From Riptortus pedestris (Eukaryota; Arthropoda; Insecta; Hemiptera; Alydidae): a DNA stretch of 64,000 nucleotides. The stretch's first letter is position 1; each line of letters starts with the position of its first letter. This document shows positions 11,516 to 22,211 of the stretch, piece after piece. The notes below the pieces were generated by a model. That model searched no databases. It was not told where the DNA came from and saw only the letters and a list, made by a program, of their open reading frames with translations. Position numbers and translations under genes: made by a program. The stretch is taken from contig CM032232.1 in assembly GCA_019009955.1 (NCBI GenBank), positions 51,037,501 through 51,101,500 of the forward strand. Direction: 5' to 3'.

Positions 11516-12305
11516 TATTTAAGAAATAATGGATTTTTTGTTGAAATATAGAAACTACTTGTTATCATTATGTAAAATTACATATATATTAAGCACTGTA
11601 TTAGTAGAAGATAAGATTTACCTCTTTCCAGTTTTCATCTCTATAGTTTTTTTTTTTTTTAAATTGTAAATTTACTAACATTTTATATTTATTTTTGTGC
11701 ATTGTATTTATTTTGTACATTTTTAATATTTAATTTTGTAAATTTTTAATATTTATTTAATAGTGTAAAATTATATTCTCATAAGATTAAAGATGAATCG
11801 CTATTGTAGCGGAATATCAACTAAATAATAAATATCTTTAAGAGGAAATCTCTTGCAAACGTAGTTAGAGGATGTGGACCTGAATGAAGTTTTACTTGGA
11901 TTGGTTCAGGTTTTCAGTATGAGGTTTCTTTTTTACTGAACGTAGTAAGCATAAAGGATCTATAAAGTTTAGAATAAATACTAATCCTTGAAGTGGAAAA
12001 TTGCTAAGCCGCGAGCATTCGCCTATAAAGCAGAGAAAGCCCCTATATTATTGGGAGACTTTATATTTGGAATGACTTGGAGCAGCTATTTCTTTATTGA
12101 AAGGCCATGCTTATTCCACTTGATATCGCATACAGAAGAGAGGTCTATAGTTGAAAGGAGTCAATCAGGGCGGATTGAATGAAAATTGAAAACGTACAGT
12201 CAGCTATATCCTAGAGATTTGTGCGGGGAGGGAGGTAAGCTCAGCTCCAAAGACGGTTCCACCAAACTCTACGTGCCCAGCCTTCCGGAATAACACACAA
12301 CCTCA

Positions 12306-12308
<3 letters not shown>
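11516..12308. other. no recognised feature
   Basis: AT-rich sequence. A 64-codon frame at 11988-12182 has no recognisable domain and no supporting context. Confidence 0.4.
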
Positions 12309-12361
<53 letters not shown>

Positions 12362-12529
12362 TCTGGTGTTTGTACAGTGTAATAGACTTGGGAAGGTTAT
12401 AATCAATACTCCTAATGTAGCCAGAAGTGCAACACGTTATGTACAATAGTTTTTAAGTATCTTTAGTCTTGGTAAGTAGAATTAACACAAACACTATCTA
12501 TTACACTCTAGTCTAATAACAATATGCAA

Positions 12530-12582
<53 letters not shown>
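12309..12582. repeat. two (TA)n microsatellites
   Basis: (TA)n runs of roughly 45 bp each at 12309-12355 and 12534-12582 flank about 180 bp of unrecognised sequence. Confidence 0.9.
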
Positions 12583-12587
<5 letters not shown>

Positions 12588-12600
12588 AGTAACCGTATTT

Positions 12601-12741
12601 TTAGCAGATTTCCCTCAAGGGAAATCAGCTATTGAGGTAGTACTCATGATGCGATTTCGAAAAATTTCTTCAAATGTCCATCATCGTCAGGAGATGACGA
12701 AAATGAGGTCCGTTCAAAATTATATATATACATATATATAT

Positions 12742-12790
<49 letters not shown>

Positions 12791-13356
12791 TATATATATG
12801 TCTGTTAACGCTCTAGCGGTCGCAATTTTTGTTTGATCGTTACTAAACTCGGAATTTAATCGTTTTACGTAAAAAGGAAGATGAAATTTGTTAATGGCTG
12901 AAATCGGACCAGTGGGAGAGGGGGTTTAGAGGGGGGATTTTTGAAAATTCAAAATATCTCCGTTATTATGCGTCGGATTGAAAAATTGTATAGAATAAAT
13001 CTTATTGCAAATTTAATTTACTATAAATATTGTTCTATACATTTATTCTGTATCTTGAATATTAACCGAAATATTTGCATTTGTATTCTGTGCGTAGTCG
13101 CCAGTAGGCTATGTTCGGACTTTCCGCCGAGAGCTCTGGCGGCCGTTTCCATAACTATTCGTCCCTCGTGAATAGGTTTAGAGGTTAGGTTAATTGTTTT
13201 TTGGGGCTAGAAACTACTGGGTTATTACGCCCTAAATAATGTTTTAGGCTTAGAGGTTTCTTACTTCTACAGTTGTTATTAGGCAGATTTCTCTATTGTA
13301 AAACTTCACGTGGGAAATCTGCTTAGTTTACGCAGCCCCTGCGTGACGGACTTTTT
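12601..13356 (+). mobile_element. complete HEAD-HINE copy, tail type B
   Basis: A 756-bp reference copy. The head TTAGCAGATTTCCCTC plus its inverse lies at 12601-12630, and (TA)n at about 12720-12800. Tail B carries 'gagagctctggcggcc', 'tattcgtccctcgtg', 'gcttagaggtt' and 'attaggcagattt'. The 3' end shows GGGAAATCTGC at about 13311, an 11-bp inverse of the head, then the stem ACGCAG (13330-13335), loop CCC, stem CTGCGT (13339-13344), then GACGGACTTTTT. These asymmetrical terminal inverted repeats with a terminal hairpin and T-run ends match the plan known for Helentrons. No Rep/helicase is encoded. Confidence 0.85.
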
Positions 13357-13512
13357 AGTCCTTAAGAAGAGAAAATAAATATTAGCAAAAACTTGGATTT
13401 TTTTCACCAACATTTACCAAAACTCCAAAAACCAACTTCAACACCATATATATATATATATATATATATAATCTGATCGAAAACAACAACACAATTATAC
13501 GTATATATATGC

Positions 13513-13546
<34 letters not shown>

Positions 13547-14190
13547 GTACCATGTTTTGAAATGAAAACTGAATGAACAAAATTATTGTAAAAGAATTTA
13601 AATTATTATTTGCATAGCAGTTTTATAGCACCAATGATAATATCAGAAAATAACGAATTATAGTAATAAGAAAAAAATCTTGTAATATATTCAATTACAA
13701 TAAAAAAGAAAATGGAAGAAATATGGCAATAAATTAAATTTTCGGTTTTCACTTTTCAAGCAGAATTGTCTGTTTTGGCCTTCCCAGAAAACAAGTTTCT
13801 TTTTTGTTATTTTTTAATTTTTATCTCTTCTTTGAAGTAACCCATTAAATAGATTGTTTATAGTACATGTCTCGTTCAGCTTAGCTCTCATGTATTTAAT
13901 TTGTTTACAAAACAATTAATACAAATAAAGTTTAATTCAATATTTTAATCTTGAAATTAAAAAAAAAAGAAGTAGGAAAAGGTACGTATAATGGAATAAA
14001 TAATTTTCTGAATATACAGTGAAAATAAGTAATAATAATATAAAATTAGCGTGTCTTAAAATAATATGTCAGACAGGTAAGTTAAACATTGTACTGATCC
14101 ATTTCTTAGATTTTAGTAATAACAATCCCAATTCTCCACAACGAGAAATAAAATTACATTTAATTTTTTTTAACTATTTTATATATATTT
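13357..14190. other. AT-rich; MITE-end-like segment
   Basis: (TA)n at about 13447-13470 and 13524-13546. The stretch 13816-13960 ('ctttgaagtaaccc...gttcagcttagctctcatgtattta') resembles, in sequence and order, the arms of the long-armed MITE at 57584-58183 and the inverse of 45880-45970. Otherwise nothing is recognised. Confidence 0.35.
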
Positions 14191-14313
14191 TTAGCAGATT
14201 TCCTTTAAGATAAATGAGCTATTGAGGTCGTACTCATGGCGCGATTTAGGAAAAATTCTTCAAATGTCCATCGATCCTACCCAGGAGATGACGAAAATGA
14301 GGTCCGTTCAAAA

Positions 14314-14359
<46 letters not shown>

Positions 14360-15016
14360 GTCTGTTAACACTCTAGCGCAATTTTTGTTTAATCGTCACC
14401 AAACTCGGTATTTAAGCGTTTTATGTAAAAAGAAAGATCGAGTTCGTTATCGGCTGAAATCGGACCAGTGAGAGGGGGGTTTATTGAAAATTCGACATAT
14501 CTCCGTTACTGTACATCGGATCGAAAAATTGTATAGAACCAATCTTATTGCAAATTAAATTGACTATAAATAATGTCATGTACATGTATTCTCTATTTTG
14601 AATATTAACGGAGATATTTGCACGTTTCAGTTTTAAGCCTCCAGCAAACCCCCACTCTTACTCATGTTACAGAAACAATACTCTATTATGTAATAAACCA
14701 CATTATTCGAAGCTTAAATATCTAATATTGTATTCAAGAGACTTACGAGATACATGTAAATATGTCCTGGTGTCGCACCCCCGTCTTATGGTCTTGGATG
14801 ACTAAAATTTGTTTGATTGAGATAAGAATTATTCTGAATCATTATTAATTACAGTACTAAATATTGTAAATAGTTCTCAATAAAATTAATATGTTATATT
14901 CTGATATATTTCAGTAATTGTTTTTCTTTCCTGTGTGAGGCTGGCAATTCTGTTTGTTTACATGTCAAACGCTTCGGCAGGTTATTGAAATTCCATGAAA
15001 CATTTCTTATTTCCGT

Positions 15017-15474
15017 GCATTCAGCACGGATAGAAAAATAGGACAAATAATACCAAACAGCAAAGACAAACTCCACACTAAATTGCCTGGGATATACAGC
15101 ATACCCTGTTCCTGTGGGGCAGAATAGAAAGGCCTAACTGGCAGGTTGATAAGGGCCAGGGTGGCAGAACATATAAAAAGTGTGAAAAAGTTCCGGACAG
15201 AAGACTCAGCAATAGCTGAACATTTTTGGGAACGAACAACCAGATAAAGTTCGATGAAGTAAAAGTATTGGCGAACGTTAACCACTACCAGGAAAGAATA
15301 GTCCGAGAAGCAATAGAAATAGCAAAGTGTCCAAACAACATAAACAGAGTTGATGGCTACAGACTGAGTAAGCTTTGGAAACCAGTAATTCGACCACGAA
15401 AGAATCGTCGGACTAACAAAACAGAAGTCACTAGTGCGCCGGCACCGGACCAAGTATCCGAAGACACTACCTGA
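15017..15474 (+). pseudogene. Penelope GIY-YIG endonuclease remnant
   Basis: The translation gives the order typical of the Penelope C-terminal GIY-YIG nuclease: LPGIYSIPCSCG (a GIY-like strand with a CxC motif), then LTGRLIRARVAEH (the conserved Arg helix), then EDSAIAEHFW, then KFDEVKVLANVNHYQERIVR with the ERxxREAIEI helix, and a closing LSKLWKPVI. In the family this domain nicks the target DNA next to the reverse transcriptase. The entire reverse transcriptase is absent through 5' truncation. A TAG at 15125-15127 falls where the YIG tyrosine should be, and a frameshift near 15230 separates the two halves. It cannot make a working enzyme. Confidence 0.8.
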
Positions 15475-15568
15475 AAGGGAAGACTCTGTCCAGGACGACC
15501 GGACAAGACAGCAATATATACCTGAGAATAATAGGAAGGAATAGATCTCTTCAGTCTCAGAGAAATCC

Positions 15569-15599
15569 CTGAGGAAGCTAGAAGCATGTCTAGCGAAAC
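15569..15599 (+). ncRNA. hammerhead-ribozyme-like motif
   Basis: CTGAGGA (core consensus CTGATGA, one change), a 6-bp perfect stem GCTAGA (15577-15582)/TCTAGC (15589-15594), then GAAAC. Penelope-like elements are known to carry hammerhead ribozymes, and this lies in the 3' region of one. One core base is wrong, there is an extra A before stem II, and I could not build convincing stems I and III, so this copy is probably inactive. Confidence 0.4.
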
Positions 15600-15909
15600 G
15601 TCGGCAAACATCATGAAGAGGTCAATACCCGAAGACCTTAATAGTTTTAATGACAAGGACCGTGGAAGTCTAAGAGTACACTTTCTTATTTCCGTTTGTA
15701 TTTATTCACGGTGGTGTTGTACAAGCAGTATGTAGATTTATCGATTACTAAACTTCACTAGGGAAATCTGGTTAGTTTACGCAGCCCCTGCGTGAAGGTC
15801 ATTTTTATAAATAGAGCATATATGATGAGATGACATCAGTCGTGCGTCAAATCAGCACGTGAAAAATCTTCTTAGTTTACACAAACTCTGCGTGACGGCC
15901 TCTTTTTTT

Positions 15910-16080
15910 TTACTCTCTCTCAGACAATGTATATTTCAGCCCTTATTCGAGAGCTAGGGGGTGAGAAAGGCAGAAAGGGCTCCCAAGCTGGATGTAGTAC
16001 GTGTCCGGCCTGCCAGAGGGCGGGCCCAGCGCTGAATTCACTGATAGAGGTCATCTAGCCCAGTCGTGACTACCATACAG
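15910..16080 (+). repeat. unclassified dispersed repeat, copy 1
   Basis: The block 'cagcccttattcgagag...gaaagg..gagct...agtacgtgtc..gcctgccagag' matches 19080-19240 in order and spacing. It follows a HINE 3' terminus here and precedes a HINE head there. Function unknown. Confidence 0.5.
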
Positions 16081-17234
16081 ATATTCCCTTTTAACTTTTC
16101 ACCTTGTAATCATCCCCTCCAGATATACTCATTAGTATTTTAGGGATTATCTCCGCCGGAAATAAGCCTCTGAGAGAGCTTTTTAGTAATCACTCGCCAG
16201 TACAAATTCAGTTATGGTGGTTTTCTGTCAAACATGACAATATCATCTGGCGTATGTCAGAGTGTGGTTGGTTGATGGAACCAGATGCTTCTATGGCCTG
16301 CATGAAAGCTCTCCCATTAAAGGACCTTCGTAGTTTTTCTTCAGTGAAATTGTTTGTCAGCTTATCCTCGTAAAAATGACATCCATTGCAATTTCTGCTG
16401 AAAAAAACAGACTACAGAAGCTAGAGCAAGATACAGTAGAGATTAGAGCTGAAGGCACAGATTAGCCAATAGCATCCAATGGACACACCTTGTAAGACTG
16501 GCAACTATCAATACATTAGATTCATCCAAATTAAACTGTTTATACTGAAGGAAGCATACAAAAAAATAAATAAATCAGACAGGATGTCCATTTATCAGAA
16601 TAATCTGGATTATGTTGAGCATAAAGACGTTTAGGCTCGCAGGAACTCGTATTAACAATGAAGTTAAAATCATATATTTTAATCAGTAGAATACATTAAC
16701 AATAATATCCTGCCACAAAATTAGAAGAATGATTTCCGGACTGACATCAAAACACAACTACAAAACGTAATTGAAAACAAACACATGACAAAATTCCTGA
16801 AAAATTTTGTACAGGCAAAAGAAACAATATTACATAAATTTCAAAAATCAATTCTACATGGACAACGAATTGAGACAACCTTTGCCCATATGACAATTAT
16901 GCTTAGCAAACTTAAATTCAGCTGACTTATGACTGCGAAGTTTTCAAGGTGACTGATATAGTCTTCGAAGATTCAAGACTGTTTTATATGTTATATTTAA
17001 TTTTGTAATTTGTATCATTTGATTTTTATTTTTATTATTTTACTATAAATAACTTTTTATAAGTTTTTTTTTCTTAATTTGTTGGCAGATATACGCTTTT
17101 TCAGCAACTTAAATCTTTTAAATTGATTAGTGCTTATCGACTATAAAACTATTGAAGAGACCCTCCTGATATAAACTACAAATACTTTTTTAACATCTTG
17201 TTATATAATTTATTATAAATATTTCGTTTCAGCT

Positions 17235-17281
<47 letters not shown>

Positions 17282-17339
17282 ATTAATTTTTTTATTATTA
17301 GTAGTACTATATTTATTACTAACACACTAACTTATATTT
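16081..17339. other. no recognised feature
   Basis: No domain or repeat family identified on either strand. (TA)n at 17239-17277 and T-rich sequence lead into the LINE 3' end that follows on the minus strand. Confidence 0.45.
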
Positions 17340-18690
17340 TTTTTATTTTTTATTTTATTTATATTGGCTTCTGTTTACAACATGTTGCCAAGAGTCTGGC
17401 CAATTAGTGTTAGTATGGTTATTAATATATTATACTTCTTAAAGTATGTGTAAATAAAATAATAATAATTCCTAGAATTACAACTGAACACCATATACAT
17501 TGGCACGTAATACAATATTAATATTAATCTAAATAATTATAATACTGAATTCAATAGGTTATAATTTAATTTAAATGTAGATTAATTCATTCTTTTTTAA
17601 TGTCTAAATAAAAATCAGTTTTCTAACATATCAGATTAACATGACTATTATCTAAGATAAGTATAACTCTTCTAATAATAAGTATAACTGTATATAATAA
17701 ATAAATAAATTGCCGATTATTATTGAATAAGCACCCCCATAAAAAAATAATACAATTCTTTCTTCTATATTGCTAACTTTCACAAACTTTTGATAAGAAA
17801 CAAAAAATATCATTTACTTTACTTTCATTGTTGTAATCCAGAATGTTTACCAATGATAGGTATTCTCTTTGAGGCACTATATATTTGTCAAGGAATTTTA
17901 CTCTGTGTGATGTAAAAGCGGGGCAATACAGCAGTAAATGATTCAAATGTAGGTAAATGTATTTTTGGCACCATTTACATACCTCTCCCGTTTTTATAAT
18001 TTGAGTCATGTTTCTATAGGATAATTTTAAATACTCGCTAGAGGAAATCCTTATTTGACTGATAAGTTTGATTTTATTTATGTTTGTGTGGAACGTTAAA
18101 TAATTTTCAGGGAGAGAATGGTTAAAACTACAAATACTTCTATATATTCGGCTGTAACTTGAGTTAAGAACTCTATCCACGTCTACGGAATGGAGATTGT
18201 TTACAATTGTTTCAATGATTGTGATCTTGTTGGCTAGCAAAGTTTGTTGGTCTAAAGATTCGAAAAAATATTCTTCAACATGATTATTTCCTGCTATCAA
18301 TTTTACTTGTGACACCCAATTATATTTTATGTCGCTTTTCCTATTGTGCAAACTAAGCAGCTTAAGAAAACATTTTTTCGGAAGTCGGTGGTCAGGCATT
18401 GAGAGCAGTTTAACACAGAAATTAATAATTTTCTTAAATATAACTACATTTAAGTGCGCTCGCCCCGTTTCCAAACGGACTATGTAATTCGGGGTACTTC
18501 TTGGCCAAGAATACAAATACTTCCAGAACCTCAGCTGTACCGATTCCACAAGGTCCAGGTAATTTGGAGCCCAAACCTCTGCTCCATATTGAAGAGTATG
18601 AGACCATCGAATCAAACAGGGATATTCTTGCTTCCCAGGAATCACTCTTTCCTCTTCCCAGTATTTCCCTAACCTTTGCACTTGCCGCAT
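17340..18690 (-). mobile_element. 5'-truncated LINE, 3' part
   Basis: The minus-strand C-terminal coding region (17773-18690) is followed by about 430 bp of AT-rich 3' untranslated sequence, ending near 17340 in 'aaataaaataaaaaataaaaaaaa', which fits a LINE tail. (TA)n adjoins the tail. The 5' boundary is unclear, because similarity to coding sequence fades just upstream of 18690, and no target duplication was found. Confidence 0.65.
17773..18690 (-). CDS. LINE ORF2 C-terminal fragment
   Basis: A 305-codon open frame with the pattern seen downstream of the reverse transcriptase core in several non-LTR retrotransposons: LQYGAEVW near residue 32, then VQLRFWKYLYSWPRSTPN and RLETGR around residues 50-80, and near the C-terminus a CKWC...HLNHLLLYCP element (CxxC, H, C), the presumed nucleic-acid-binding cysteine motif. 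The catalytic FADD box, finger and endonuclease are absent, so it is a fragment of a much longer protein (families usually exceed 900 residues). The frame has no internal stop, suggesting a fairly recent insertion. The first methionine is arbitrary, as the true frame continues upstream to a TAG about 75 bp away. Exact clade not assigned. Confidence 0.7.
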   Translation of the reverse strand: MRQVQRLGKYWEEERVIPGKQEYPCLIRWSHTLQYGAEVWAPNYLDLVESVQLRFWKYLYSWPRSTPNYIVRLETGRAHLNVVIFKKIINFCVKLLSMPDHRLPKKCFLKLLSLHNRKSDIKYNWVSQVKLIAGNNHVEEYFFESLDQQTLLANKITIIETIVNNLHSVDVDRVLNSSYSRIYRSICSFNHSLPENYLTFHTNINKIKLISQIRISSSEYLKLSYRNMTQIIKTGEVCKWCQKYIYLHLNHLLLYCPAFTSHRVKFLDKYIVPQREYLSLVNILDYNNESKVNDIFCFLSKVCES

Positions 18691-19079
18691 TTGATCTGTG
18701 GCTGAAATGTTCTGCAGCTTTGGAAAATTACACTAACTTATATAAGATAATGAATGTGTATATTTTCCAATATATAAAACAATTAACGGGAATAAAAGGA
18801 GAGGATGATTTTTACCAGGCAGTTAATGCCTTTTCTGGAATAAAATATAGTCCTCAAAAAATAAAAACAGGAACTTTAATTTGTAGAAATAAAAGGATTT
18901 CCCTTTTTATGCAACCATTAATACCCAGGTTTCCTGAACATTAGGCATTAAATCATCGCAAATATATAGCAAGTATTGTGTTAGTTTTTTGTGAATTTAG
19001 ATGTTTCTAAATAAATCCCGAGATTTTAAATAATTATGAAATATGTTTTTTTTTTCCTCAAGACCAGAACTCCATTAGA
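18691..19079. other. no recognised feature
   Basis: A plus frame (18501-18944) overlaps the LINE antisense and then continues with no recognisable motif. Not called. Confidence 0.4.
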
Positions 19080-19240
19080 GGTTGGAGACAAAATAAATTT
19101 CAACCCTTATTTGAGAGGTAGGTGTAGAAGGGATAAGAAAGGGGAGAGGCAGACAGAGCTCCTAAAAAGATATAGTACGTGTCTCGCCTGCCAGAGAGCA
19201 CTGCTACCTACAGGGCATCTAGCTGAGGCCAGGCCTATTT
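19080..19240 (+). repeat. unclassified dispersed repeat, copy 2
   Basis: Second copy of the unit at 15910-16080 ('caacccttatttgagag...gagctc...agtacgtgtctcgcctgccagag'), directly abutting a HINE head at 19246. Confidence 0.5.
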
Positions 19241-19245
19241 TCCTT

Positions 19246-19389
19246 TTTTGCAGATTTCCCTGAAAGCAAATCAACTATTGAAGTAGGGTTCATGAAGCAA
19301 TTTTTCAAAACTTCTGTACTCGTTTTAGCCTAGTAGATTACACGAATGAGGTTATTCTAATTTATATCTGCGGTCTCTCTCTCTCTCTC

Positions 19390-19440
<51 letters not shown>

Positions 19441-19717
19441 GTCTCTCTGTCTCTCTGTCTCTCTCTCTCTCTCCCTCTCTCCCTCTCCCTCTCTCTCCCT
19501 ACCCTCCCTCTCCCTCTCTCCCTCTCCCTTCTCCCTCCCTCTCTCCCTCCCTCTCCCTCTCCCTCTCCCTCTCCCTCTCTCCTCTCCCTCTCCCTCACCC
19601 TCTCCCTCTCCCTCTAAACCCCCCTCCCACTGGTCAGGATCGATAGACATTTGAAGAAAAATTTCCGTCATGAGTACAACCTCAATAGCTGATTTCCCTT
19701 AAGGGAAATCTGCTAAA
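19246..19717. repeat. palindromic HEAD-HINE pair around (CT)n
   Basis: A plus-strand head (19246-19374) and a minus-strand head (about 19616-19717, ending GGGAAATCTGCTAAAA) face each other across 240 bp of (CT)n/(CCCTCT)n. In most other copies this internal position is (TA)n. The pyrimidine tract creates long Arg/Glu-rich frames on the minus strand that are not genes. Confidence 0.8.
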
Positions 19718-20639
19718 ATGACACATCTCTTGCCTTCTTAGGTCAATTAAAACAGTTTCTATCTTGTGTGCGTTTGTGGGAACTAATTAAAGTATTTTAC
19801 GAATCCGTGTTTCGTAAACCTTTGGAGATAAAAATATAAATGCCATCTTTTTTATTCTGGCAACCTACTACCATTATACAAATATTTAGGAAATAAAATG
19901 ATCAGATAAAAAGGGTGTGTTCACTGACATGGAATGGAGGATCCTTCAAAGAAATCCTACATAGACCATAGTTCTCTAAAGGAGTTATTGTTGACGAGTG
20001 TCTACTGACAAATATTTGTTGTATATTACTGTTACGAATTTGTGGAGATGAAATGACAGTTACTTTTTATAAATGTTCCGAGAACGTGAGTTCGTCTCCA
20101 GTCTGTGGGGAGCATAATCCCGGTAAATGTGGTACGTGTCTTGATTTTGAGAAAGGGGAAGGGGGCGCTGTTTGGAAATTACATAAATATGGCAGCCGTG
20201 TGACCTGGAACCACGTAGCAAGCCCTTAAATTTTTCAGAGTGTAATAGCCTCCCGTAGTGCCTCTACAAGCCCATTAAATATTTTAGTGATTGTCTCTCA
20301 GGTAATTGGAACATTATTCATGAAACGTGAAATATTATGCGAGAGAGGAGCTGTCTTATTAGAGGAAACTTTTTAAAATATGGCTCGCAATTTCGGTGCC
20401 TTAATTACGAGGCAGGTGAGAGGCTGCTGTGGTGGTAGGGGCTTAACATTCATATGAGCTCAGTCTGGAATTAACTCTCAGGTCACGTGTAAAAAAGTCA
20501 TACTTAATTAAAAATCTGCATACTGCGCCGATACTGAACAATTTTCCTGTATGTATCTCACCGGATATTCGTTATCATTTCCACAGCAATTATATCTAAT
20601 CACACTAAAAAAAAATACAATATAATTACAATTTATAAT
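19718..20639. other. no recognised feature
   Basis: No repeat family or coding motif identified. Composition is slightly less AT-biased around 20040-20480. Could be single-copy intergenic or intronic sequence. Confidence 0.4.
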
Positions 20640-21000
20640 GACAGTAAAATCACAGTTCAATCACTAAATAAGTATTCAATACACGACCCTCTCACAGAAC
20701 CAATTCGACACTCAATAATTTTACTCTTTCAAAAAAAATTAGACATAAAATTTGTATGGATTCGTGGACAATCTGGAATTTTTGAAAATTAGGTTTCTGA
20801 TACAGCAGTAGAGTCAGGAAATTATAAAGTTTTACTCAAAAGTATTGAGGATGCACATTTAACATTTTCTATAACCAGACATCACAAACAAATTGGACTG
20901 GAAGAAATAAAGGGCAGCATTTAATGACTTTCATTCTCGACATTGCAGAATGTTTGAGCAACAAAGAAACGCCTGTTGACTTTTACACAAAACAATGGCT
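20640..21000 (+). pseudogene. LINE RNase H domain relic
   Basis: The frame covering about 20660-20930 reads YSIHDPLTEPIRHSI then LDIKFVWIRGQSGIFEN and VSDTAVESGNYKVLL. This matches the C-terminal half of the RNase H domain in LINE ORF2 proteins, where the usual form is 'F.WIPGHSGI.GNE.AD.AA' (here the histidine is Q and the Asn-Glu is eroded). A stop interrupts it near 20791 and further stops follow. Its frameshifts and mismatches are more severe than in the LINE at 17773. Family not assigned. Confidence 0.55.
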
Positions 21001-21497
21001 AACATGAGATGGCTCAATTAAAGTGTACCTAAACAGATTTAAACTGACTCACAACCCAATGAGATACAACTGAAGAGAACTACGCCCCCTTCATACATGA
21101 ATGCAAACTGCTATCAAATGAAAAATACCATTTTTCAAAAGAGTCAGTAAAGAAAATAACATACCGGTGACCCGTTGACGATAAAATTTTATTCTTTAAG
21201 TACAATAGAGGACTTAGGAAATTTTCAGAAGGGTTATTCCAGAAAATAAGTTATTGGAATAACTATGAAGGGTAATTTGTTAGAACACTATTAATAAGAC
21301 TGAATAATCTATATCAAATTTTTGTATAGTAATGCTCTTATTTAGATATTAGAGTTAGGTTAACTTATGAAAAAAAAATAAAAAAAATGGTAATATAAGA
21401 TAAGTGTTATTAATAAACAAATGAATATAATGCACTATATTGTGATGATAAGTAGAAAATTAAATCTCCTTCCGAAGGGTTATTTCAGAAAGAAATA

Positions 21498-21568
<71 letters not shown>

Positions 21569-22211
21569 TATATAAACTAATAAGCTTATAAGCATGGATA
21601 CTATAAAAATCTTTACTCATTTGAACATGAAGTCAGATAACATACGCCTGCAATATACTTTATGGGGTGCATGTGTAAAAAATAGAAAAAAAACCCTCCC
21701 TCATACACACCCCGCGCACTGCCCCCACTCTCTCACTCTCATCCCCACACACACTTCGACATGTTCTATGTATTGTATATTTATATCTGCCAAAGGAAAA
21801 TGTGTTAAAACCTGTAGTTGACTCAACTGAAGTTTTATGCCAAGCCGGTAAATTGAATTAGTCTGTAATGTAACATTATATTGATAACTTGGATTAGGTT
21901 TACTATTATTGACAGCTGAACATGCTTCAATACGACAATAGCAATGCAATATATTATCAGAAGCCAGCTACACGACAGGCACTAATCAGAATTGAATATT
22001 TATCAAATTAGCCTGCTAATTATACTGTCACTAGGAACTGATTGCCGAGTATTGATGGGAAAGGCTGATATTTAGTATTGGTAATTTTTGCAGGTATTCA
22101 ATGGTATCAACATATATTAATTTGTCAAGGAAAAATATGCTCATGAAGAGGATGGGGGTTCAGAGGGAGGACGGAAACAAGAAATAGCAAACTCTTCGTA
22201 ATTACCGAAAC
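21001..22211. other. AT-rich; (TA)n at 21500-21563
   Basis: No supported gene. Downstream of the RNase H relic the sequence may still be retrotransposon-derived but is too decayed to read. A (TA)n of about 64 bp is the only clear element. Short frames at 21594-21949 on both strands have no motif. Confidence 0.4.

Larger units (their letters stand above)
15003..15695 (+). mobile_element. 5'-truncated Penelope-like retroelement
   Basis: The insert 15017-15681 is flanked by the same 14 bases, TTTCTTATTTCCGT, at 15003-15016 and 15682-15695. This site is a single uninterrupted block in the other tail C copies, so a target-site duplication and precise insertion are seen directly. The insert carries the C-terminal GIY-YIG endonuclease region and a 3' untranslated part with a hammerhead-like motif, both known from Penelope-like elements. 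Confidence 0.85.
14191..15909 (+). mobile_element. HEAD-HINE copy interrupted by Penelope
   Basis: The head is at 14191, (TA)n at about 14319-14357, and tail C resumes after the Penelope insertion at 15682. There are two termini: 'gcagcccctgcgtgaagg' (15781-15798) and, 100 bp on, 'ctctgcgtgacggcc' (15887-15902). As in the 2738-3677 copy, two 3' ends follow each other with 'aaatagagcatatatg..gagatgacatca' between them. Confidence 0.8.

Noticed and set aside
15007..15453. 148-codon minus-strand frame with hydrophobic stretches
   Set aside because: Antisense of the Penelope GIY-YIG region, which explains the sequence on the plus strand.
19390..19671. Arg/Glu/Gly-rich minus-strand frame
   Set aside because: Product of the (CT)n/(CCCTCT)n tract inside a HINE pair.
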